Part shown: positions 56,591-64,000 of the stretch, piece after piece
Numbering within the stretch: the first letter of the stretch is position 1
How the letters are laid out: each line of letters opens with the position of its first letter
Source of the DNA: Bifidobacterium breve
GTDB taxonomy: Bacteria; Actinomycetota; Thermoleophilia; Solirubrobacterales; Solirubrobacteraceae
Direction: 5' to 3'
NCBI GenBank assembly: GCA_945878865.1
Contig: CAMCUD010000015.1
Span: 1 to 64,000 of the forward strand
DNA: 64,000 bases
Made by a program: the position numbers and the translations under genes
Notes under the pieces: generated by a model
What the model saw: the letters and a program-made list of their open reading frames with translations, nothing else
What the model was told of the DNA's origin: nothing
Database searches by the model: none

Positions 56591-56944
56591 ATGGGTGGCG
56601 AGCACACATGCGATCTTCTCTGCCTCGACCTCGAGAAAGCCGAGGCACTGCGAGCCGCGCTTCCCGCGTCCGCGGCGGTTGAGGCCGCCGCGGCCCGTGC
56701 GAGGGCGCTCGGTGACCCGACCCGCCTCAGTCTTGCGCTCGCGCTCGCGGCAACCGACGAGCTGTGCGTCTGCGACCTCGCGTGGATCAGCAGCCGCGCC
56801 GAGAACCTCGTCTCGCACCATCTTCGCGCGCTGCGCGCTGCCGGGCTCGTGACGAGTCGCCGCAAGGGCAAGATGGTCCTCTACGCGGTCACTGAGACGG
56901 GACACGCCCTTCTCCGCACGCTCAGGACCGAGGCGGCGGCATGA
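56591..56944 (+). CDS. CadC/CmtR-type ArsR-family metal repressor
   Basis: 117 residues from ATG 56591. Cys7 and Cys11 (HTCDLLCLDLE) and Cys59 and Cys61 (ELCVCDLAW) correspond closely to the four cysteines of CadC (C7, C11, C58, C60), which binds Cd, Pb and Bi. HTH: SHHLRALRAAGLVTSRRKGKMVLY. Should repress its own operon with the downstream transporter until metal binds. ATGA overlap with the transporter gene. Confidence 0.9.
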   Translation: MGGEHTCDLLCLDLEKAEALRAALPASAAVEAAAARARALGDPTRLSLALALAATDELCVCDLAWISSRAENLVSHHLRALRAAGLVTSRRKGKMVLYAVTETGHALLRTLRTEAAA

Positions 56945-57645
56945 GCGCGTCGCTGCCCTTGTCGGGCTCTCCGGCGACGGACGGCTCGACCGTCGAGCAT
57001 CTGGCCCGCCGGGCCCGGATTCTCTCCTGGTTGTCGCTGGCCTGGATGACCGTCGAAGGTGCCGTCGCGATCGGCAGCGGCATCGTCGCCGGCTCCATCG
57101 CGCTCATCGGATTCGGCCTCGACTCGGTCATCGAAGGCTTCGCGTCGATCGTGATCGTGTGGCGCTTCACCGGCGCACGGATCCACTCCGAGGCGGCAGA
57201 ACGCCGCGCGCAGCAACTCGTCGCGGCCCAATTCTTCCTGCTCGCCCCCTACGTCGCGTTCGAGTCCGTACGCGCGTTGGGCAGCGGAGAGCGGCCCGAC
57301 GAAACCATCGTCGGGATCGCACTGGCCGCGAGCTCGGTCGTGATCATGCCCATGCTGGGCAGCGCCAAGCAGCGGATCGCCGACGGTCTCGGGTCACCCG
57401 CGACCCGTGGCGAGGGGCGGCAGAACCTGCTGTGCGCCTACCTCGCCGGCGCGCTGCTCGTCGGTCTCCTCGGCAATGCGCTCTTCGGCGCCTGGTGGCT
57501 CGACCCGGTCGTCGGCCTGCTGATCGCCGGTGTCGCTGTGAAGGAGGGCATCGACACGCTCCAGGGCGAAGGCTGCTGCGCCGCACCGCCGATTCCCGGC
57601 GCGACCGCCTGCGACGACGACTGCTGCGCGCCGGAGCCGTCATGA
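56941..57645 (+). CDS. CDF-like cation transporter with Cys-rich C-terminus
   Basis: 234 residues, about six transmembrane segments (ILSWLSLAWMTVEGAVAIGSGIVAGSIALIGFGLDSVIEGFAS...). It resembles cation transporters of the CDF superfamily lacking the cytoplasmic C-terminal domain; a tail of GEGCCAAPP and CDDDCCAPEPS provides five cysteines for metal binding. Co-transcribed with the CadC-type repressor, hence a probable Cd/Zn/Pb exporter. Confidence 0.8.
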   Translation: MSASLPLSGSPATDGSTVEHLARRARILSWLSLAWMTVEGAVAIGSGIVAGSIALIGFGLDSVIEGFASIVIVWRFTGARIHSEAAERRAQQLVAAQFFLLAPYVAFESVRALGSGERPDETIVGIALAASSVVIMPMLGSAKQRIADGLGSPATRGEGRQNLLCAYLAGALLVGLLGNALFGAWWLDPVVGLLIAGVAVKEGIDTLQGEGCCAAPPIPGATACDDDCCAPEPS

Positions 57646-58271
57646 CCGAACTCGCGCTGGTCCTCTACGTCGCCTACCTGGTCCTCGCGTTCGGCCTGCG
57701 CAGCGTCCTGCAGCGCCGCCGGACGGGCTCCTCCGGCTTCCGCGGCGTCAGCGGACGACCCGGATCGGCTGAGTGGCTCGGCGGCGTGCTGTTCGTCGTC
57801 GCAGTCGTCGCCGGGCTGGCCGCCACCCTCCTCGCCCTACTCGATGTCGTCCCGACAATCGCCAGGTTCCAATCGACTGCCGCCGGGGTCGTCGGAGCGG
57901 CGCTCGTGTGCGCTGGGATCGTCCTGTCCCTCGTCGCGCAGCACGCGATGGGGGCCTCGTGGCGAATCGGCGTCGACGAGAGCGAACGTACGGCGCTCGT
58001 GACGACCGGGATCTTCGCCCTTGTGCGTAACCCGTTCTTCAGCGCGACCGCACTAGTCGCCATTGGCTTGGTTCTGATGGTGCCGAGCGTGCTGGCCGGA
58101 GCAGCGCTGATCGCGCTCCTGTTCGCGGTCGAGCTGCAGGTCCGGGTGGTCGAAGAGCCGTACCTGCTTCGTGCTCAGGGCGGCTCCTACCGCGAGTACG
58201 CCTTCAGGACTGGACGCTTTGTGCCCGGTCTCGGCAGGATTGCGCGCACCCGCGCGTCCCTGTCCGAGTAG
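57642..58271 (+). CDS. Isoprenylcysteine methyltransferase-like membrane protein
   Basis: 209 residues, five hydrophobic segments; GIFALVRNPFFSATAL and EEPYLLRAQGGSYREYA resemble the ICMT/NnrU-like methyltransferase motifs. Coupled to the transporter gene (ATGA). In actinobacterial genomes such genes commonly follow metal-efflux operons. Substrate unknown. Confidence 0.78.
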   Translation: MTELALVLYVAYLVLAFGLRSVLQRRRTGSSGFRGVSGRPGSAEWLGGVLFVVAVVAGLAATLLALLDVVPTIARFQSTAAGVVGAALVCAGIVLSLVAQHAMGASWRIGVDESERTALVTTGIFALVRNPFFSATALVAIGLVLMVPSVLAGAALIALLFAVELQVRVVEEPYLLRAQGGSYREYAFRTGRFVPGLGRIARTRASLSE

Positions 58272-58352
58272 ACGCGTCCTTCGTCCGATCTACCACGGCG
58301 TGTCGCAATGCCAGGGGCCGTCCGCCGCCGGTTGGCTGCGGGTGGAGGTGGG

Positions 58353-58694
58353 TCAGTGCATCCCCATGTCGTCGTCATGCCAGTTGTGCAGGCTTGACGC
58401 GATCCACCTGCCGTGCCTGCGGTAAGCGCGCACGTCCATATGACGCCCGGGATTCATGCTGTCCCAGTCGCAGTCATCCCACCGTGTGTCGCTGTTGGTG
58501 TGGATCTTGAGGGACCTGTGCGTCGTGGTGCGCATCCGGAACCAGTGGTGGGACTGGCTCGAAGAGGTCACCGTGCCGCGAAAGTGATGTGTGGGCCGCG
58601 CCGCGACGGCAGTGGCGGCACCGGGGCTCAGGGCCAAGGCCGCGACGAGCGTGAGAGCCGCGACCGCACGGCGGCCAGTCGATGCGGGGGGCAT
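58353..58694 (-). CDS. Secreted His-rich hypothetical protein
   Basis: 113 residues. Signal peptide AVAALTLVAALALSPGAATAVA, mature domain with many His (FRGTVTSSSQSHHWFRMRTTTHRSLKIHTNSDT, NWHDDDMGMH). Small beta-barrel-like domain possibly OB-fold. Metal binding by His/Asp/Met is a suggestion only. Confidence 0.65.
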   Translation of the reverse strand: MPPASTGRRAVAALTLVAALALSPGAATAVAARPTHHFRGTVTSSSQSHHWFRMRTTTHRSLKIHTNSDTRWDDCDWDSMNPGRHMDVRAYRRHGRWIASSLHNWHDDDMGMH

Positions 58695-58715
58695 TGGGAA
58701 AGCCTATGGCGCTGG

Positions 58716-59000
58716 ATACAGACTGGCGTCCGTACGAATCCGCAACCGTCCGAGCGTCGCGCCGCACTCTTCCGCGGGTTTGCCGACCGCGACCGCGTGC
58801 TCACCGTCGAGCAGCTCATCGGCGGGGAGCAGCGCGTCACCCACATCGTGCGCCCGACCGGACGGGCTCAGCCCGACGTATCCGCGCACCTCTCGTGCCT
58901 GTGGGATCGAGTGCGCACCCCGCGGGCCTGAGGTGCACTTCCGCCTTGCTGACGGGGTTGCCGAGCTGCTCGGCGGCCGCTGACGCGATCCTCTTCCGCT
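58716..59000 (+). pseudogene. Broken ArsR-type regulator gene
   Basis: Three consecutive frames carry pieces of one ArsR protein: ERRAALFRGFADRDRVLTVEQLI and GRAQPDVSAHLSCLWD (frame ending at 58931), then EVHFRLADGVAELLGG (frame ending 58983), then AAADAILF. A small deletion after CLWD, where ...CGLVxxERRGR... is expected, and frameshifts inactivate it. Confidence 0.7.
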
Positions 59001-59039
59001 AGGCGTCGGTGTTCGTGATCTGGGTTCTACCGGCTCTGC

Positions 59040-59245
59040 GTGCCTGATCAAGGCCCGTCAGGGCGCAGCACGCTTCCGGATGGCACCGATGTCGTTACCG
59101 TGACCGGGATGCCGCAGCCGACCGTCTCCACCCACCTCGCCTGCTTGTGGGAGTGCGGGCTCACGGACCGCGAGCGCTGCGCCGAGGTGTACTACTCGTT
59201 GGCCGAGGGTGCGGAATCACGGCCGCGGCCGGGGGCTGAGGCAGC

Positions 59246-59249
<4 letters not shown>
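59040..59249 (+). pseudogene. ArsR C-terminal fragment before the P1B ATPase
   Basis: 69-residue frame; VTGMPQPTVSTHLACLWECGLTDRERCAEVYYSLAEG is the recognition helix, wing and C-terminal part of an ArsR/CmtR-type regulator; the N-terminal half is missing. Overlaps the ATPase start (GTGA). Could still be expressed as a truncated protein, but it lacks the dimerisation and metal-binding parts. Confidence 0.6.
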
Positions 59250-61192
<1,943 letters not shown>

Positions 61193-61290
61193 GGAGGTTC
61201 TCAAGAGTCCAGCCGGCTCCGTAGTTGGCCACCCAGCGGCCAGCGGGCCATACGGATGCGTCGCCCGACCGTCGCTGCGAGCCTACGGAT

Positions 61291-61926
61291 ATGAACCGGC
61301 GACTCACCTGCCTTCTTCTCGCGCTAGCTCTCGGCGCAGCGGCCCCAGCTCCGGCCTCGGCGTCGCTGAGCGACGAGGTCAGCGCGGGGCAGTCAGTCGC
61401 CCAGCAGCTGAAGGGCGGGAAAACGAGCTGCGAAAGGCTCGCCACGGCTGATTTCGAGCACCTCGGCGAGTTCGTCATGAACCGGATGACGGGTTCGCTC
61501 CAGCTGCACGGCGCGATGAACGAGCGGATGCGCTCCGTCATGGGCGCCGAGAACGAAGAGCGCATGCACGTCCTCATGGGCCGGCGCTACGCGGACTGCA
61601 CGTCGAGCGGCAGCGCCGGACCCATGATGGGGCCCGGCATGATGGGCGGCGAAGGCTGGAGCGACGACAGCACGTGGGGCTCGATGATGGACACGCGCGA
61701 CTGGGACTGGATGCGCGACGGCAACTGGCAGGACATGAGCCGCGCGGACTGGGAACGCGTCAGCGACCAGTGGATGGGACCCGGCATGATGCGCTCCGAC
61801 GACAACGGCTGGCGGGCGCGCGACTACGTGCTTGGCGGCCTCGGCCTGCTGCTCGCCGCAGGGCTCATAGGAGTCCTGTTGGCCTGGCGGCCGTGGCGCC
61901 GTCCCCGCGACGCCGCGACGCCGTAG
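61291..61926 (+). CDS. Secreted Met-rich membrane-anchored protein
   Basis: 211 residues from ATG 61291. Signal peptide RLTCLLLALALGAAAPAPASA, helical region with FVMNRMTGSLQLHGAMNERMRSVMG, Met-rich loop PMMGPGMMGGEGWSDD and WMGPGMMRSDD, then a C-terminal transmembrane helix (YVLGGLGLLLAAGLIGVLLAW) and basic tail. Met-Gly motifs suit Cu(I)/Ag(I) binding. No family assigned. Lies between the P1B ATPase and integrase remnant. Confidence 0.7.
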   Translation: MNRRLTCLLLALALGAAAPAPASASLSDEVSAGQSVAQQLKGGKTSCERLATADFEHLGEFVMNRMTGSLQLHGAMNERMRSVMGAENEERMHVLMGRRYADCTSSGSAGPMMGPGMMGGEGWSDDSTWGSMMDTRDWDWMRDGNWQDMSRADWERVSDQWMGPGMMRSDDNGWRARDYVLGGLGLLLAAGLIGVLLAWRPWRRPRDAATP

Positions 61927-62162
61927 CGCCTGGCGCGCGTGCTGCGGCCGTCGGTACAGGGACTTTCGTCGCCGTGGCGCCGCACGCGCGCGACCACGTC
62001 AGGAAGGTGCCCGGTCACGGCGCTCGTCGTGCGCGCCGACGCTGCGAGCCCATCCGCCCTGGCTGCCTGTCCGTCTCGGCCGGTGCGTCCGGTACCGACC
62101 GTCAGCGACCGAGGCCTGGATGGCGCGTATGGAGCAGGGACACTCGTACGAAGGGCGGGATG

Positions 62163-62620
62163 ATGGCCGTCATGGCCAAGCGCTCGTTCGGAACACGGGC
62201 CTTGTTTGTGCGCCTCGACGCCGCCGGTCGCGAGGCTTGGTACGGCCAGCGGCGAGTGGGTGACGCTCTGATCAAGCGCAAGCCCGGCGAGAAGCGCAGG
62301 CGTGCCGGGCGGACTGGTTTGACCAAAGCGCAAGCGGAGGCTGATCTCCGTCGGCGTATCACGGCCGAGCGGCCGAGCCCGGTCACCGCACGAGCGACTC
62401 TGTGTCCAGGACGGCCGGCGGCCGGTACATCGATCACCTCGCCGCACTCGGGCGAAAGCGTTCGAAGCTCATGGACTGCGAGTCGTATCTTCGCGTTCAC
62501 TTGGCGCCGTTCTTCGGTAGCAAGTCGCTGAACCGCATCGAGCCGCGCGACATCGAGGGGTTCATCTCGGCCAAGCGTCGTGCCGGGCGCGCGCCGAAGA
62601 GCATCCTGGCTCGAGGCGCT
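62163..62620 (+). pseudogene. Truncated, frameshifted tyrosine integrase
   Basis: N-terminal arm-binding part MAKRSFGTRALFVRLDAAGREAWYGQRRVGDAL... RTGLTKAQAEADLRRRITAERPSPVTARAT, then a frameshift near 62400-62430, then in another frame GRYIDHLAALGRKRSKLMDCESYLRVHLAPFFGS and LNRIEPRDIEGFISAKRRAGRAPKSIL. The entire catalytic domain is missing. It ends about 40 bases before a tRNA-His-like 3' fragment. Confidence 0.8.
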
Positions 62621-62664
62621 GCTGTAAGCGACGTCGGATGGCGATTACCGGCGTCAGCCCCGGG

Positions 62665-62712
62665 TCACGAGTTGTGGTCCAAGCGGTCGTGGGTTCGACT
62701 CCCCTCGCTCAC
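62665..62712 (+). other. tRNA-His(GTG)-like 3' fragment: old attachment site
   Basis: TTGTGGT (anticodon loop with GTG), CCAAG, CGGTC, T-arm GTGGG-TTCGACT-CCCCT with one mismatch, acceptor strand CGCTCAC and then CCC. The preceding bases do not form the 5' side of the anticodon stem, so only the 3' half remains. With the integrase remnant it marks a second integration event. Confidence 0.6.
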
Positions 62713-62857
62713 CCCTCGTGAGGGCCCGGCACAGCGGGGCCTTCTGTGTCTCGGGGCCGGTGTGTTCGTCCCGTACGCGGGTGAGGCGGGGCCGGACGCG
62801 AACGCCCGGCCCCAACCTCGGCGACGTGCTCGTCCTGAGGAGGCGCGGACGCGGAGC

Positions 62858-63499
62858 TCAGTTGCCGATGGGCATGGATTCGTCTGTCGATGTGCCTGCG
62901 TCATTGTGCGTGCTCATCGAGGAGCTGTTGCTGCCGTACCACGCCTTGCGCCAGGCTTCCATCTGCGCGATTTCCTTGGTCTGCGCGGCGATGATGTCGT
63001 CCGCCATCTTGCGCAGTCCAGGCTGCTCCCCCTTCTTCTGCAGTGCCTTGGCCATCGCGATGGCACCCTGGTGGTGGGGGATCATCGCGTCGATGAACGC
63101 CTTGTCGAACGGCTTGGCGTTCTCCAGGGCGGTCATGTTCATGTCCATCCCCATGTCGTGCTGGCTCATGCCCATGTGGCCGGACTCGTGCATGCCCATC
63201 GCGTTCATGTCATCCATGACGGATTTCATCGTGGCGATTTCGCCTTCTTGCGCGGAGATGATGTCGTCGGCGAGGGTGCGGATCTCGGGGTGGTCTGCCT
63301 TCGTCTGGGCGACCTTGGCCATGTCGATGGCGCCCTGGTGGTGAGCCGTCATGTCGGTGATGAAGGCGGCGTCGGTCGCGTTGCCCGACGAGCTGGACGT
63401 GGCGTTGTTGTCGTCGCCTCCGCAGCCGGCGGCCACGGCGGCGAACGCGATGACGGCCAGGCCGGCGAGCAGCGCCAGCCAGGTGTTCTTGGTCTTCAT
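62858..63499 (-). CDS. DUF305 family lipoprotein, metal-stress linked
   Basis: 213 residues. Lipoprotein signal (LALLAGLAVIAFAAVAAGC, Cys26). Two DUF305 repeats: TDMTAHHQGAIDMAKVAQ and DAMIPHHQGAIAMAKALQ, with a His/Met-rich insert between (MNAMGMHESGHMGMSQHDMGMDM). DUF305 proteins are often found in copper-resistance regions and have ferritin-like four-helix bundles. Upstream lies a three-way-junction-like structure. Confidence 0.9.
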   Translation of the reverse strand: MKTKNTWLALLAGLAVIAFAAVAAGCGGDDNNATSSSSGNATDAAFITDMTAHHQGAIDMAKVAQTKADHPEIRTLADDIISAQEGEIATMKSVMDDMNAMGMHESGHMGMSQHDMGMDMNMTALENAKPFDKAFIDAMIPHHQGAIAMAKALQKKGEQPGLRKMADDIIAAQTKEIAQMEAWRKAWYGSNSSSMSTHNDAGTSTDESMPIGN

Positions 63500-63521
63500 T
63501 GGATTTGGTTCCTTTCGAGGT

Positions 63522-63590
63522 GTGAGTTCGTGGGCGCGCGGGAAACGCGCAGCCCGATGCGCGGGCGCCTGGCTAGGCGCCCGAACTCAC
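63522..63590 (-). promoter_or_regulatory. Three-way-junction-like leader before the DUF305 gene
   Basis: On the minus strand, GTGAGTTCG/CGAACTCAC (9-bp closing stem) encloses two hairpins: GGGCGCC-TAGCCA-GGCGCCC and CGCGCA-TCGGGC-TGCGCG. The region is the end of one gene and the leader of DUF305, ending 23 bases before its start. Confidence 0.6.
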
Positions 63591-63889
63591 AGCCGGAAGA
63601 CCTGCAGCAGCGGCGGGCCCCCGCGGGCGCGGATGTCCACACGCGAAGGCGCGAACGGAAGCTCGGGCGTGGCCGGCTCGGGAAGCAGCCACAGCGGCCG
63701 GCGCATCCAGGTGCCGAGCGCGAGCGCGACGCCGACGGCCACGACCGCGGTCTCGGCGACCGCCAGGCAGACGACGAGGGCGTCGCCCATGTGGTCGTGG
63801 CCCATGGCGCTGTGCGCGACGACGACGGTGCCCGCCAACCCGAGCATGACCGCGAGTACCAACAGGCGGCGCCGTTGACGGCGCAGCAT
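63587..63889 (-). CDS. Small membrane protein next to DUF305
   Basis: 100 residues from ATG 63889. Two transmembrane segments (LLVLAVMLGLAGTVVVAHSAMG and LVVCLAVAETAVVAVGVALAL), with HSAMGHDHMGD between them, then a Pro-rich tail. Similar proteins accompany DUF305 genes. The open frame to 63985 upstream has no similarity. Function unknown. Confidence 0.6.
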   Translation of the reverse strand: MLRRQRRRLLVLAVMLGLAGTVVVAHSAMGHDHMGDALVVCLAVAETAVVAVGVALALGTWMRRPLWLLPEPATPELPFAPSRVDIRARGGPPLLQVFRL

Positions 63890-64000
63890 GCTGTTCAGCG
63901 CGCAGAACACGTGGTGAGGGTACTCCCGACGGGTGTGAGTCCCGTTCCGGGTTCGCAGTGCTGGCGCATCAGGCTGCACACGCACGATCTCATGCCGCCG
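63890..64000. other. Window end, no gene seen
   Basis: Upstream region of the 63587 gene; AT content is slightly higher (CACGTGGTGAGGG...). No complete gene or tRNA is seen before the window ends. Confidence 0.3.

Noticed and set aside
58291-58307. Sixth BlaI-type dyad TACCAC-GGCGT-GTCGCA
   Set aside because: Three mismatches and a position downstream of two genes rather than at a start.

Overview
This is a very GC-rich window in which most genes abut or overlap by 4 bases (ATGA/GTGA junctions) and many start with GTG. Gene content (L19 followed by signal peptidase and RNase HII, XerD followed by a WhiG/FliA-type sigma factor, an EF-G paralogue, CHC2/RepB-type primase mobile genes) points to an actinobacterium, most likely a Thermoleophilia/Solirubrobacterales relative. 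That taxonomic placement is inferred from style and protein resemblance, not from a marker search.

Region 1 (1-32.55 kb) looks like core chromosome. It carries rplS-lepB-rnhB, yraN, comM-dprA-thiD, lipid and cell-wall genes (acyltransferase, NAD-epimerase, L,D-transpeptidase), xerD and a WhiG-like sigma factor, a penicillin-acylase-family enzyme, a membrane PAS/GAF/GGDEF/EAL protein, an EF-G paralogue, an RNase HI-like protein, MpaB-like oxygenase, a YncE-like propeller, an acyl-CoA synthetase, then a redox cluster (OsmC, sulfide:quinone-oxidoreductase-like flavoprotein, a 52-residue protein, DsbB-like).

Region 2 (32.59-44.9 kb) is a mobile element. It begins at a 3' fragment of a tRNA-Gly(GCC) gene, followed by four copies of TGGTCCGCCC and a tyrosine integrase. 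Next come a possible defence cargo (YaaC-like, DUF2971-like, Shedu/DUF4263-like proteins, and a broken DUF3800 gene), then a non-coding stretch with four 14-bp-spaced GTTGATCTC repeats and a perfect 18-bp hairpin, then a replication/maintenance block: SSB, primase (RepB-type domain plus CHC2 zinc finger), small proteins, ParB-like, ArdC-like, ECF-like sigma factor. Several genes of this block sit behind strong, partly repeated hairpin leaders: two families, each in two copies, plus individual dyads. No relaxase, FtsK/VirB4 or capsid gene is visible.

Region 3 (44.9-64 kb) is an accessory metal/redox/envelope-stress region: MerR-like and FliL-like genes; a BlaI-M56 pair with CDF transporter, TlpA, SCO1, ICMT-like, thioredoxin-like lipoprotein, M23 peptidase and CPBP protease genes sharing the dyad TACTAC-N5-GTAGTA; a cupredoxin-like/polytopic membrane module; a CadC-type ArsR repressor with a transporter; ArsR remnants and a P1B ATPase; a Met-rich secreted protein; an integrase remnant ending in a tRNA-His-like 3' fragment; and a DUF305 lipoprotein behind a three-way-junction-like leader. 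The two different tRNA fragments suggest that more than one element has been stacked here. No intact tRNA-Gly partner lies inside the window, so the right-hand boundary is not resolved.
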